60,342 bases of DNA from Micrococcales bacterium (GTDB taxonomy: Bacteria; Actinomycetota; Actinomycetes; Actinomycetales; Microbacteriaceae): NCBI GenBank assembly GCA_024639965.1, contig JAHEGC010000002.1, forward strand, positions 29,555-89,896. Reading direction: 5' to 3'. The notes under the pieces were generated by a model that was not told the DNA's origin, searched no databases, and worked only from the letters and a program-made list of their open reading frames with translations. This document shows, piece by piece, positions 40,328 through 50,613 of this stretch. Each line of letters starts with the position of its first letter. The first letter of the stretch is position 1. The position numbers were made by a program, and so were the translations under genes.

Positions 40328-42239
40328 TCGTTCCGCGCTGGAACATCTGACTCCACGAGGAGGTTCCCTCGGACGCTTTGCGCTTCGGCCAGCCGTGTTT
40401 GCCCGCCGCGCCATCGGCCGCGCGGTACTTCTTCCAGACCGCCTTGGGGATGGCGAACGTTCCAGGGGTGCCTTTCACCAGCACTCCACCGGTGAACGCT
40501 TGGCGCAACCCGTTGTAGTCGTCACGACCGCGGTAGTCGGTGGCGGCCTCGAGCGGCAAGCCAAGAACGCCTCCAACTCCCCCCGCTTTGCGGAAGCCCG
40601 CGAGCAGGTCGTTGGGGACGAGCACACCCGTCGCGTCACCCGTCTTGACGAGACGGCCCGAGCCGAAATCTTGAACGACTGTCCCCCCGTCCGTTGTGCG
40701 AGCGGCGGTCGGCCAGCCGATCGCCGAAACGCCGCCGACGCTGGCGAGAACGGGTGCCATGGCCGGTGACACGAGCACCGCCTTGCCGTCGTGTTCGTAG
40801 ACGGTTCCGTTCTCGAATTCCTGTGTTCGGCCCGAGCCGCGCGAGCCGAAATCGACGGACTCGGCGTCGCCGACGGGAAGGCCCCACGGGCTGCGAATCG
40901 CGCCGTTCGCTTTGAGGTAATCCGCGATAGCGCCGGTCAACACGTGGAAAATGCCATCAGGGTCGGACATCACGTAGCCGCCCTCGAAATCTTGTGAACA
41001 ACCCGCATCGTTACACGCGGCATCGGCGATGGGCCACGCGAGTCGGCCGGCCGGCCCGCCCGCTTCGTCGTAGTAGGTTTCGACGTCATTGAGCACGACG
41101 TGCGCGGTATCGTCTGGACTCTTGTAGATGAAACCGTTCACGAACTCCTGGCGCTGACCGTTGCCGTGCGATCCGCCATCCACGGATGACGCCCCCCGCA
41201 CGATGGCACCCAAGCGTCCGCTGAGCGCTCCGTTCGCACGGTAGACGTCGGCGATGACGCCCTCGGCGTAATCGGTGTGGGTGATGACATCCCACTGGGC
41301 GACGGCGTGTTCGTATTCGATCACGCAGGTATTCGAGGTCGCAACGCAGTCGGTGTTGTCGGTGATCGAACCCCAATCGCTCGTCACGCCCGCGCCGAGA
41401 TCGGCGATGTCCGAGACCAGGTTCGCTCGCGCGTTGAACCAGTGTTGGTAGTACTCCCAGAAGTTCGAATTTCCGTAACTCGAGCACGAGTTTCCCGTTC
41501 CCGAAAGGTTCGCGAGCGCCGCATCGTTCGGCGTGTACGGGGTGTACAGGTAGAGCGCGTGCGTCGCCGCGTTCTTGATCTTCACGCCCTTCGTACCGCA
41601 CGAGGCGTTGGGGTGATAGAAAATTTGCGAGATCTGCCCGACCGGCTTCGAATTGTAAAACGTGCTCGCTGGGTCGGTGTAGCGACGAAGTTGTGAAGCA
41701 GCGGAATATACCTGGTTATAAAACCCGTAGTACTTGGCATTACAGGGCGCGGTGTCGGGGCACGCATAGCCCATCGCGATCTTGAGCTTGTCCGTGGTGG
41801 GGTCGGTGTTCGAGATGAGCCCCTGTTCCTTCTGAAGCGTCACGAGAATTACCTTGGCTGAGATATGGCAGGCGTTTTGCACCTTAAAAATGATCCGTGA
41901 CGCGCGCTCGTTGTCAGCTCCGTCGTAGCGGTTGCAGAGCGGGTCCACCCCGTCACCCTGAATCGACGTTGCGTCTCGAGTGAAGGTGTCCATCGTGTAC
42001 GCCGCAAGACACGTCGAACTCCCCCCACAGTTTCCGAGCTTGCGATTGAGGAACGATTGAATCTGCTGTTCCGTCATCCGATTGGAATCGAAGAATTCTT
42101 GATTCGAAATGATGTCTCCCCGAAGGAAGTCCGCGCCATCGAGGGTGAGTGCCGTCGCGGCGGTGGGGACAACACACGACGCGATGGCGACCACGGCGGT
42201 CGCAATCGTCGCGATGAGGTTTTTCACACGCTGGAACAC
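40311..42239 (-). CDS. Secreted LGFP-repeat protein with N-terminal lysozyme-like domain
   Basis: GTG start after GAGGATTTGTC; signal NLIATIATAVVAIASCVVPTAATA; CHISAKVILVTLQKEQGLIS; multiple LGFP-type repeats (GRLGAIV, GRLAWPIAD, SPWGLPVGD, SAIGWPTA, GVLGLPLEAA, GKHGWPKR). Confidence 0.8.
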   Translation of the reverse strand: MFQRVKNLIATIATAVVAIASCVVPTAATALTLDGADFLRGDIISNQEFFDSNRMTEQQIQSFLNRKLGNCGGSSTCLAAYTMDTFTRDATSIQGDGVDPLCNRYDGADNERASRIIFKVQNACHISAKVILVTLQKEQGLISNTDPTTDKLKIAMGYACPDTAPCNAKYYGFYNQVYSAASQLRRYTDPASTFYNSKPVGQISQIFYHPNASCGTKGVKIKNAATHALYLYTPYTPNDAALANLSGTGNSCSSYGNSNFWEYYQHWFNARANLVSDIADLGAGVTSDWGSITDNTDCVATSNTCVIEYEHAVAQWDVITHTDYAEGVIADVYRANGALSGRLGAIVRGASSVDGGSHGNGQRQEFVNGFIYKSPDDTAHVVLNDVETYYDEAGGPAGRLAWPIADAACNDAGCSQDFEGGYVMSDPDGIFHVLTGAIADYLKANGAIRSPWGLPVGDAESVDFGSRGSGRTQEFENGTVYEHDGKAVLVSPAMAPVLASVGGVSAIGWPTAARTTDGGTVVQDFGSGRLVKTGDATGVLVPNDLLAGFRKAGGVGGVLGLPLEAATDYRGRDDYNGLRQAFTGGVLVKGTPGTFAIPKAVWKKYRAADGAAGKHGWPKRKASEGTSSWSQMFQRGTITAAK

Positions 42240-42339
42240 GACAAATCCTCCCTCGGAAGGCTCCCCTCCAGTGTAAATCAGGCCAGGCGAAGCGCCACGC
42301 AAGCGCCCGTGGGCGAGGCGGTTGGCTAGCATGGGTCAC

Positions 42340-43200
42340 GTGAACCGCCAGCCGACGACCTCCCGCATCGGGCTCGTGACGGTGTCGTTCCGTTCGACGT
42401 CGAAAATCACCGCGCTTCTCGCCTCGATTCCCGCGGCAACAGGTCACCGGGTCGACGTTGTGGTGGTCGACAATCTGCCGGGCGGAGATTCCGAATTGAC
42501 GACTGCGCTGGCGGGGTCCTCGGTGCGCATCGTCGCACGACCCGACAACCCCGGCTACGGCGGCGGCGTCAACGCGGGAGTTGCGGTGCTCGACCCGAGT
42601 GTGGAGTGGGTCTTCGTCGTCAACCCCGACGTCATTCTCGGTAAGGGTTCCCTCGACGCACTCGTCGAGACCGCACAATCCGACGCGCGCATCGGATCGG
42701 TCGGTCCGCGCATTCGTGACGACAACGGCGACACCTACCCCTCGGCACGCGCCATCCCGTCAATCGGGGTCGGAGTGGGACACGCCCTCTTCGGCGACAT
42801 CGTCCCCGCAAACCCGTGGACGCGCGACTATCACCGACACTCCGACTACGACACCCCGCGGGACGCCGGTTGGCTGAGTGGAGCGTGTGTGCTCATCCGC
42901 CGCGAGTCGTTTGATGCCATCGGCGGCTTCGACGACGATTACTTCATGTACTTCGAAGACGTCGATCTCGGTTACCGCCTCGGCCGTCACGGGTGGCGCA
43001 ACGTCTACACACCCACCGCGATTGTCGAACACGAGGGCGGCCACTCCACGAAGAGCAACTCGGCGGCGATGATCGCAGCCCATCACGCGAGCGCCCGGCT
43101 CTGGATCGCCAAGCGTTATCCCGGTGTCGTTCGATCACCAATTCGCCTGGCGATCACGATGGGATTGCGCATTCGTCAATCCCTCGTCACCAAGCGCTAA
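42340..43200 (+). CDS. GT2 glycosyltransferase (WbbL-like rhamnosyltransferase)
   Basis: [24 protein letters not shown]...[72 protein letters not shown]; start chosen by TAGCAT 7 nt upstream. Confidence 0.88.
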   Translation: MNRQPTTSRIGLVTVSFRSTSKITALLASIPAATGHRVDVVVVDNLPGGDSELTTALAGSSVRIVARPDNPGYGGGVNAGVAVLDPSVEWVFVVNPDVILGKGSLDALVETAQSDARIGSVGPRIRDDNGDTYPSARAIPSIGVGVGHALFGDIVPANPWTRDYHRHSDYDTPRDAGWLSGACVLIRRESFDAIGGFDDDYFMYFEDVDLGYRLGRHGWRNVYTPTAIVEHEGGHSTKSNSAAMIAAHHASARLWIAKRYPGVVRSPIRLAITMGLRIRQSLVTKR

Positions 43201-44060
43201 CGCTCGAGCAACCTCAACAGGTACGAGCCGTAGCCGCTCTTTTCGAGGGGCTTCGCGAGCGCCGCGAGTTGGGCGTCGTTGATCCAGCCCTGACGCCAGG
43301 CGATTTCCTCCGGGCACGCAATTTTCGCCCCGGTGCGGTGTTCGATCGCGCGCACGTACTCCGCCGCGTCCATCATGGAGTCGACCGTTCCCGTGTCGAA
43401 CCACATGGTTCCCGCATCGAGAACACTGACCTTGAGCGTGCCCTGGTTCATGAAGTGCTCGCTCACCGACGTGATTTCAAGTTCACCGCGCGCGCTCGGG
43501 GTGATGTTCTTAGCGACGTCGACCACCGTCGAATCGTAGAAGTACACGCCCGGGATCGCATAACGGGACTTCGGGGTTGCGGGCTTCTCCTCGATCGAGA
43601 GAGCCGTTCCGTCCTTGTCGAATTCGATCACGCCGTAGCGCTCGGGGTCGAGCACCGGATAAGCGAAGATATGCCCACCCGTGAAATCGTCGATGACGGG
43701 GAGCGCCGTTTCAAAACCGGCGCCGTGGAAAATGTTGTCACCGAGGGCGAGGGCGACCGAATCACCTGCGATGAATTGCTCCCCGATGATGAACGCCTGG
43801 GCGAGACCATCGGGGCTCGGCTGCACCGCGAACTCGATGCGCATTCCCCACGTCGAGCCGTCGCCAAGGAGCAGGCGGAACAGGTCGGCGTGTTCGGGGG
43901 CGGTGATGACAAGTACGTCTCGAATTCCCGCGGTCATGAGCGTCGACAACGGGTAGTACACCATCGGTTTGTCGTAGATGGGAATGAGCTGCTTGGAGTT
44001 GCCCAACGTGATGGGCCAGAGGCGCGAGCCGGTCCCGCCGGCGAGAATGATGCCCTTCAT
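43197..44060 (-). CDS. rfbA: Glucose-1-phosphate thymidylyltransferase
   Basis: [52 protein letters not shown]. Confidence 0.96.
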   Translation of the reverse strand: MKGIILAGGTGSRLWPITLGNSKQLIPIYDKPMVYYPLSTLMTAGIRDVLVITAPEHADLFRLLLGDGSTWGMRIEFAVQPSPDGLAQAFIIGEQFIAGDSVALALGDNIFHGAGFETALPVIDDFTGGHIFAYPVLDPERYGVIEFDKDGTALSIEEKPATPKSRYAIPGVYFYDSTVVDVAKNITPSARGELEITSVSEHFMNQGTLKVSVLDAGTMWFDTGTVDSMMDAAEYVRAIEHRTGAKIACPEEIAWRQGWINDAQLAALAKPLEKSGYGSYLLRLLER

Positions 44061-44629
44061 CGATCCGTCCACTTCGGTAGTTTGCCTGAGGCGCGTGCGT
44101 CCGCCAATGTCGGTGCCGCGAGGTCCTTGTCCGAGAGGATCGGCTCGATTCCTTCGGGAAGCTCGAGCCCAATGTCCGCGTCGAGCGGATGAACCCCGTG
44201 CTCACGCTCGGGGCGATAAAAATCGGTGACGAGGTACGAGACGGTCGTGTTGTCTTCGAGGGCGACGAACGCGTGTCCGAGACCCGGCTCGATGAGGGTC
44301 GCGTCACGGCGATCCGCACGAAGTTCCTCGGCGACCCACTGTCCGAACGTCGGAGACCCTTCGCGAATGTCGACAACGTAGTCAATGATCGAGCCCGTCA
44401 CCGCCATCACGAATTTCGCTTGACCCGGCGGCACGTCGGCGTAATGAATGCCGCGGACAACGCCCTTGGCGGACGTCGAAATGTTGGCCTGAGCGACGGC
44501 AAACGCGAAGCCCGTCACCTGTTGGATGGTGTCGGTTCGAAACCATTCGGCGAACGACCCCCGAGCGTCGCCGAAGAGTTGCGGGCGGATGCGCCACGCG
44601 CCGGCGATGCTCAATGGTTGAATGTCCAC
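44057..44629 (-). CDS. rfbC: dTDP-4-dehydrorhamnose 3,5-epimerase-family protein
   Basis: [51 protein letters not shown]...[26 protein letters not shown]. Confidence 0.94.
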   Translation of the reverse strand: MDIQPLSIAGAWRIRPQLFGDARGSFAEWFRTDTIQQVTGFAFAVAQANISTSAKGVVRGIHYADVPPGQAKFVMAVTGSIIDYVVDIREGSPTFGQWVAEELRADRRDATLIEPGLGHAFVALEDNTTVSYLVTDFYRPEREHGVHPLDADIGLELPEGIEPILSDKDLAAPTLADARASGKLPKWTDR

Positions 44630-44658
44630 GTAGTCATCGTACCGATGGGAGGTGGGGC

Positions 44659-45765
44659 GTGAGCGGGGTCACCGTCGTTCTCGATCAACTCGTCGCCCCC
44701 GTTCCGGGCGGAATCGGTCGATACGCGACGAACATCGTGCGCGCGCTCGCCGAACGTGACGACTGCCCTCGTCCACTCGATGGGTTCGTTCCCCGCATCG
44801 GGCGCGAAGCCGCCCGTCGGGTCGATGGCTTGATTCCGGGCCTCGATTCCCTCACCGTCTCGGCGCTGCCGCGTCCGATTCTCGCGCGGGCATGGGAACA
44901 CGGCCTCGCCGTTTCGACTCGTCCCGTCACCTATTCGCCGAGTCTTTTCGCACCGCTGAGTAATCACGGTCACCACGTCGTCACGATTCACGACGCCGTC
45001 CCGTGGACGCACCCCGAAACGTTGACGGGACACGGCGCAGCGTGGCATCGGGCCATGGGATCGCGCGCGGCACGCTACGCCGACATCATCATCACCCCAA
45101 CCGATGCGGTCGCGGAGGCCGTGTCGCGATTCCTGCCGCTCGGTGAGCGTGTGCGTGTGATTGGCGGAGCGCCGTCGGCGAATCTCGTGGTTCCCGCGGA
45201 TTCCGTCGCACGCCGTGACCGTCTCGGGGTCGCCGGCGAGTATCTGGCATTTGTCGGCACGCTCGAGCCACGCAAGGGGCTCGACGCGCTTCTCCGCGCG
45301 CTCGCCACGGAGGGTTCAGCACGACTCGTCGTCGTCGGACCGAGCGGATGGGGTGACGTGTCGGTCACCGACCTCGTTGCGAAGACAGGCATTGACCCCT
45401 CGCGTGTTCTCGCCCTCGGCCGTCTGGATGACGCGGACCTCGCGAGCGTGCTTTCCGCCGCCACCGCGCTCGTCGTCCCGTCCATCGACGAGGGATTCGG
45501 GCTTCCCGTTCTCGAAGCGATGTCCCTGGGTGTGCCCGTCATTCACTCTGTTGCTCCCGCGCTTCTCGAGGTCGCGGGCGGACATGGCATCGCCGTCGAC
45601 GTGCACTCGGCACGAGGAACCATCGATCTCGCCGAAGCAATCACGGGATTATCCGACGCCCAACTGCGCCGCGACCTCGCATCCCGAGGTCGTGCCCGTG
45701 CCGCCCAGTTCTCGTGGGCGGCGAGCGCCGAGCGCCTCGCGGCGATTCTCGCTGAGCTGGTCTAG
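44659..45765 (+). CDS. Family 4/1 glycosyltransferase
   Basis: LDQLVAPVPGGIGRYATNIVRAL...AFVGTLEPRKGLDALLRAL...VVPSIDEGFGLPVLEAMSLGVPVI; GTG start after GGGAGGTGGGG. Confidence 0.9.
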   Translation: MSGVTVVLDQLVAPVPGGIGRYATNIVRALAERDDCPRPLDGFVPRIGREAARRVDGLIPGLDSLTVSALPRPILARAWEHGLAVSTRPVTYSPSLFAPLSNHGHHVVTIHDAVPWTHPETLTGHGAAWHRAMGSRAARYADIIITPTDAVAEAVSRFLPLGERVRVIGGAPSANLVVPADSVARRDRLGVAGEYLAFVGTLEPRKGLDALLRALATEGSARLVVVGPSGWGDVSVTDLVAKTGIDPSRVLALGRLDDADLASVLSAATALVVPSIDEGFGLPVLEAMSLGVPVIHSVAPALLEVAGGHGIAVDVHSARGTIDLAEAITGLSDAQLRRDLASRGRARAAQFSWAASAERLAAILAELV

Positions 45766-46886
45766 TCCACGGCCCAAACGAGTCGGTGGGCTTCGAGACA
45801 CCGAGCCCAGGTGAACGTTTCGGCACGGGCCTTCCCTGCCGCGGACAACACCGCCCGTCGACCCGGATCGTCGAGAAGATCCTCCAACGACGCGCCGATT
45901 GCGTCGGCGGTGGTGTCGGTGTACTCAACCGCGTCACCGCCGACCTCGGGGAGTGCGAGCGAGCGCGAGGTGAGCACCGCCGCGCCGCAGGACATTGCCT
46001 CGAGAACGGGGAGTCCGAACCCTTCGCCCTCGCTCGGATACGCGACGACAAGCGCACCACCGAGAAGCGCCGAAAGTTCGTCGAGGGGAACGTACCCGAG
46101 ATGGCGCACATCGAAACCGTCGGCGACCGCATGTTCGACCGCGGCGGTGACCGCGGTGTCCCACCCGGGTGCGCCGGCGAGCAACAGCGACGGCTGCGGT
46201 GTGCGCGATTCGGCAGCGACGCAAAATCCCTCGATCAACGGGACGACGTTCTTGCGCGGTTCGATTGTGCCGAGGAACGCAACCCAATCGGACACGCGGT
46301 GTGCCGCCGCAAATCGGGTGACCGCACCGGGTGCGGGCGGGGAGAAAATCGAGCGATCGACGCCGTGATAGGCAACGGTGACCCGGGCGGGCGACGCCCC
46401 CGCAACACGCTCGAATTCTCGCCCGGTCGCGGCGGAGGGCACGATGACGTCGAGACGTAACAGGGCAGCCAGGCGGATCCACGTCCGAAAAAAGGTTCGC
46501 TTGACGAGTGAGTGGCGCTCGGGGTGCGACCAGAAGGTGAGGTCGTGAACCGTGACCACCCGGCGTCGGCGTGTCACCAACGGGAACGTGTAGTGCGGAG
46601 AGTGGATGACGGTTGCAACTCGCTCTGTGGCGATTCGGGGCAACCCGATCTGCTCCCAGGCGAATCGCAACGGAACGGAACGAATCCAGTGCGGCGCTGC
46701 GACAACCTCGACGTTCATCGCATCGAACGTGTCGCGGTCGCGGTCTTGGCACACCACAACAAGGGGAATGTCGGCCGCGGCCGCCTCGCGCACGAGCTCT
46801 TCGACATAACGGCCGACGCCGCCTCGTTGAGCGCTGATCGCCGTGGCATCGAGCAGAACGAGACCCTTCTCCGCCGACGCATTCAC
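45762..46886 (-). CDS. Family 4/1 glycosyltransferase
   Basis: LDATAISAQRGGVGRYVEELVREAA...AFLGTIEPRKNVVPLIEGFC...YPSEGEGFGLPVLEAMSCGAAVLTS. Confidence 0.9.
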   Translation of the reverse strand: MNASAEKGLVLLDATAISAQRGGVGRYVEELVREAAAADIPLVVVCQDRDRDTFDAMNVEVVAAPHWIRSVPLRFAWEQIGLPRIATERVATVIHSPHYTFPLVTRRRRVVTVHDLTFWSHPERHSLVKRTFFRTWIRLAALLRLDVIVPSAATGREFERVAGASPARVTVAYHGVDRSIFSPPAPGAVTRFAAAHRVSDWVAFLGTIEPRKNVVPLIEGFCVAAESRTPQPSLLLAGAPGWDTAVTAAVEHAVADGFDVRHLGYVPLDELSALLGGALVVAYPSEGEGFGLPVLEAMSCGAAVLTSRSLALPEVGGDAVEYTDTTADAIGASLEDLLDDPGRRAVLSAAGKARAETFTWARCLEAHRLVWAVD

Positions 46887-46936
46887 TCGTCCAGCCTATT
46901 ACCGCACTACGCTAGACAGGACGAAAGGGTCGAGGA

Positions 46937-47923
46937 ATGCGCATTGTTGTCACGGGTGGAGCGGGCTTCATCGGCTCAAATTTCGTTCGACACCTCGTCG
47001 CGAACCGTTACGCGGGGCTGGAGAACGCTCAGGTCGTCGTGCTCGACGCACTCACCTACTCGGGGACGCTCACCAACCTCAGCGAATGCCTCGACAGCCC
47101 GCGCCTCACCGTCGTTCACGGTGACATTCGCGATGAGAAACTGGTCGAAGAAACTCTCACCGGTGCCGATTACGTCGTGCATTTCGCCGCCGAATCGCAC
47201 GTCGACCGATCGGTGCGCGATGCCGGGATTTTTATTGACACCAACGTTCGCGGAACGCAGGTTTTGCTGGATGCGGCACTTCGCACCGACGTCACACGCT
47301 TCCTCCACGTCTCCACCGATGAGGTCTACGGCACCATCGCCGAGGGGTCGTGGGACGAGAACGAACCGCTGCTCCCGAACTCCCCTTATGCGGCGAGCAA
47401 GGCGGGAAGCGATCTCATCGTGCGCGCGTACAACCGCACGCATGGACTCAACACCGTGACCACGCGCTGTTCGAATAACTATGGTCCCCACCAATTTCCG
47501 GAGAAAGTCATTCCGCTCTTCGTCACCAATCTCATCGATGGACTGACTGTGCCGCTCTACGGTGAGGGGCTCAACGTGCGGGACTGGCTACACGTCGATG
47601 ACCACTGCCGCGGAATCGCGCTGGCGCTCACCAAGGGCCGCGCGGGCGAGATCTACAACATCGGTGGCGGAACGGAAATGACCAACCGCGAACTCACCGA
47701 GTTGCTTCTCGACGCAACGGGCGCGGACTGGTCGAGCGTTGTGCAGGTCGAGGATCGCAAGGGACACGACCTTCGTTATTCGGTGGACATCGCTAAGGCG
47801 ACGGCCGAACTCGGCTACGTCCCCGAGGTGCCGTTCGCCGCGGGTCTCGCCGCGACAGTCGAGTGGTACCGCGCTCGCCGCGAATGGTGGGAACCGCTCA
47901 AGGAACGGGCGAAGCTCGGTTGA
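46937..47923 (+). CDS. rfbB: dTDP-glucose 4,6-dehydratase
   Basis: MRIVVTGGAGFIGSNFVRHLV...AAESHVDRSV...FLHVSTDEVYGTIAEGSWDE...YAASKAGSDL. Confidence 0.97.
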   Translation: MRIVVTGGAGFIGSNFVRHLVANRYAGLENAQVVVLDALTYSGTLTNLSECLDSPRLTVVHGDIRDEKLVEETLTGADYVVHFAAESHVDRSVRDAGIFIDTNVRGTQVLLDAALRTDVTRFLHVSTDEVYGTIAEGSWDENEPLLPNSPYAASKAGSDLIVRAYNRTHGLNTVTTRCSNNYGPHQFPEKVIPLFVTNLIDGLTVPLYGEGLNVRDWLHVDDHCRGIALALTKGRAGEIYNIGGGTEMTNRELTELLLDATGADWSSVVQVEDRKGHDLRYSVDIAKATAELGYVPEVPFAAGLAATVEWYRARREWWEPLKERAKLG

Positions 47924-48762
47924 CCTCCCGAATTCTCGTGACCGGCGGGGGCGGCATGCTCGCCCGTGCGCTGGGCGAGCGATTCGGTGCTGACGCAACA
48001 CTGTTGTCGCGCGATCAACTCGATGTGACCGACGCGGTTGCCGTGTCCGACGCGGTCGCGGGATTTGACGTCGTGATCAATGCCGCCGCCTACACCGCGG
48101 TCGACGACGCCGAATCGCACGAAGATCGCGCACTCGCGGTCAACGGCTTCGGGGCCGGAAACGTCGCCACCGCGTGTGCGACCCACGGTGCCCGGCTCGT
48201 ACACGTGTCAACCGATTACGTCTTCGACGGAGCCAGCGCCGAGCCGTACGCGGTGGACTCGGCAACGAGACCCCTGTCGGCATACGGTCGCACGAAACTT
48301 GCGGGGGAACACGCCGTGCTCGCAGCCCACCCAACCGGGTCGAGCATCGTGCGCACCGCGTGGCTCTACGGCGCTGGCGGAACGAACTTTGTTGCGACCA
48401 TGGTGGAGAAGGCACGGGTCGGGGCTTCGGTTTCGGTCGTCACCGATCAAGTCGGTCAACCGACCTGGACCTCCGATCTCGCCGAACGAATCGATCACCT
48501 CCTCACCGCTCCCGCCGGGATTTATCACGGAACGAACTCGGGGCGTTGCAGTTGGTACGACCTCGCCGTGGCGGTCTACGAGGAATCGGGTTCCGACGCC
48601 GCCCTTGTGAGCACAACGACGAGCGCGAACTTCGTGCGTCCCGCGGCGCGACCGTCTTTTTCCGTACTCGGTGACGACGCGGCGCGAGCGGTCGGGATTG
48701 CGTCAATGCGGCCCTGGCGCGATGCGCTCATCGACGCGCTCCGCACCGACTTCGGCGTCTGA
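47920..48762 (+). CDS. rfbD: dTDP-4-dehydrorhamnose reductase
   Basis: TTG start overlapping the rfbB stop: LTSRILVTGGGGMLARALGERFG...DVVINAAAYTAVDDAESHEDRALAVNGFGAGNVA...VHVSTDYVFDG. Confidence 0.95.
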   Translation: MTSRILVTGGGGMLARALGERFGADATLLSRDQLDVTDAVAVSDAVAGFDVVINAAAYTAVDDAESHEDRALAVNGFGAGNVATACATHGARLVHVSTDYVFDGASAEPYAVDSATRPLSAYGRTKLAGEHAVLAAHPTGSSIVRTAWLYGAGGTNFVATMVEKARVGASVSVVTDQVGQPTWTSDLAERIDHLLTAPAGIYHGTNSGRCSWYDLAVAVYEESGSDAALVSTTTSANFVRPAARPSFSVLGDDAARAVGIASMRPWRDALIDALRTDFGV

Positions 48763-48766
48763 CCCG

Positions 48767-50110
48767 TTACTGCTGGGGCGTCGGCGACGGCGTTGCGGGC
48801 GGCGGGTAAACAACACCCTTGACAATCTTGCGTGCCACCGAGAAATCCGGGTAGAGGTAATCGAAGGCTGGAGGCACCAGGTCGCCTCGGAGCAACTCGA
48901 GTCTGCGCGCCTTACCGCCGAGGTCGATCATGATTCCCAGCATCGACTGGGGGATGTCGGATTGAATGAGGGCCTTGCCCGCTGCTGCGAGATCCTGGAA
49001 CTTTGCGAGCACGGTGCCGGCATCGACTTCGCGCAGGATCGCCTCTTCAATCTGGCGCTGGCGTCCCATTCGGTCGAAGTCGTTCGTGTCGCATCTGGTG
49101 CGCGCGAACATCAACGCTTCGCGACCATCGAAATGCTGGTCGCCCGAGGCGAACGTGTAGGTGATGGGCTGCCCGACCACGCAGATGTTGACAGGGTCCT
49201 TGAGATGGACGTCGACTCCACCCAACGCATCGATGAGTCGACGGAAGCCTGCCATGTCGATCATGACGTAGAACTGAACGGGCATGCCGACGATGGACTC
49301 GACGGAATCCCGCATCGCTTCGATTCCCGGGTTGGATCCGTTCGCCACCGCGTCGGGGTAAAGCTCGGGATGGTCGAGCGCCCAAGGGTAGATGTACGCG
49401 AACAGACATTCGTCCCCGCAGTTGAATCCGTCCGGCCACTTGGTGCGCATCGGCGAACCGTCGACGAAGGGGGCGTTGTAAAGGTTGCGTGGAATCCCAA
49501 CGATGGAGATCTGCCCCGTGGTCGCGTCGACCGAGACGAACGAAACCGAATCGGGCCGAAGTCCGATGCGATCTGCTCCCGCGTCACCACCGAGCAACAT
49601 GAACGTGTACTTGCCGTCGACGGGAGGGATTGCCATCTTGTCGCCGAAAATTCCCGCGATGGTGTCACGGGACGTGCCGATGACCATCGAACCGTACGCC
49701 GCTCCGCCGAGCGGGAGGACTAGACCGAGGACCGTGAGTACCGCAACCGCGGTGCGCGTGCGTTGCGGGAGGTACACGAATCGAACGAGACGGAAAGTGT
49801 CGAACGTCGCGACGGCGCCGATGAGCGCACCGATGACGACGAGAGCCTGCAGAACCCACAATCCGAACATTGACATCCAGAACGACAACAACATCCCGGG
49901 AATCAACAGGTAGAGGATTCCCGACACGACGGCGATTCCGACGAGCGCAAGCCACGTCCCGAACAGGATGCGCCCGAGCTTCGGATTACCCGCGATGACT
50001 TGAGCCGAACCGGGGATGAGCACCGACAGAATAACGAGCCACCACGCACGTCGACCCATGACGGCGGGGTCGCGCACGTCCGGGTTGCGTATCGGGGAAG
50101 TGAGGCTCAC
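48767..50110 (-). CDS. LytR-CpsA-Psr (LCP) family cell-wall polymer transferase
   Basis: TFMLLGGDAGADRIGLRPDSVSFVSVDATTGQISIVGIPRNLYNAPF...DMAGFRRLIDALGGVDVHL...ALMFARTRCDTNDFDRMGRQRQIEEAIL. Confidence 0.94.
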   Translation of the reverse strand: MSLTSPIRNPDVRDPAVMGRRAWWLVILSVLIPGSAQVIAGNPKLGRILFGTWLALVGIAVVSGILYLLIPGMLLSFWMSMFGLWVLQALVVIGALIGAVATFDTFRLVRFVYLPQRTRTAVAVLTVLGLVLPLGGAAYGSMVIGTSRDTIAGIFGDKMAIPPVDGKYTFMLLGGDAGADRIGLRPDSVSFVSVDATTGQISIVGIPRNLYNAPFVDGSPMRTKWPDGFNCGDECLFAYIYPWALDHPELYPDAVANGSNPGIEAMRDSVESIVGMPVQFYVMIDMAGFRRLIDALGGVDVHLKDPVNICVVGQPITYTFASGDQHFDGREALMFARTRCDTNDFDRMGRQRQIEEAILREVDAGTVLAKFQDLAAAGKALIQSDIPQSMLGIMIDLGGKARRLELLRGDLVPPAFDYLYPDFSVARKIVKGVVYPPPATPSPTPQQ

Positions 50111-50604
50111 GACAGGGAGTCTTTGAGGGCCGAGTTCTTCTTCGCGACGGTGTCGGCGAGTGTCGAGGCGTATTCCTCGAGCGCGTGAGTGAGTGCGTCA
50201 TCGTCCACGGCGAGCAGGCGGACGGCAAGCAAGGCCGCGTTCGTCGAGTTACCGATGGCGACCGTGGCGACGGGGATACCCGCAGGCATCTGCACGATGG
50301 AGAGGAGGGAATCCATACCGTCGAGCTTGGCCAACGCGACGGGAACACCGATGACCGGAAGCGTGGTGACCGATGCGAGCATTCCGGGGAGGTGCGCTGC
50401 GCCACCGGCACCCGCGATGATGACGGAGACACCGTTCGCGCGGGCGCTCTTTCCCCACTCGATCATCGCCTCGGGAGTGCGATGTGCGGAGAGCACCTGC
50501 ACTTCGCTCGCGATACCGAACCGGTCGAGAATTTCCTTCGCCGCGGTCATCGTCGGCCAGTCCGAATCGGACCCCATGACGATTGCAACGAGCGGCGTAC
50601 TCAC
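50107..50604 (-). CDS. purE: 5-(carboxyamino)imidazole ribonucleotide mutase
   Basis: VAIVMGSDSDWPTMTAAKEILDRFGIASEVQVLSAHRTPEAM...IAGAGGAAHLPGMLASVTTLPVIGVPV. Confidence 0.97.
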   Translation of the reverse strand: MSTPLVAIVMGSDSDWPTMTAAKEILDRFGIASEVQVLSAHRTPEAMIEWGKSARANGVSVIIAGAGGAAHLPGMLASVTTLPVIGVPVALAKLDGMDSLLSIVQMPAGIPVATVAIGNSTNAALLAVRLLAVDDDALTHALEEYASTLADTVAKKNSALKDSLS

Positions 50605-50613
50605 CGTTCCATG

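Noticed and set aside
39013-40350. 445-aa Arg-rich + strand ORF in alternative frame over the O-antigen ligase
   Set aside because: Composition artefact of a GC-rich membrane protein gene; the 39077-40327 frame has TM pattern and ligase motif.
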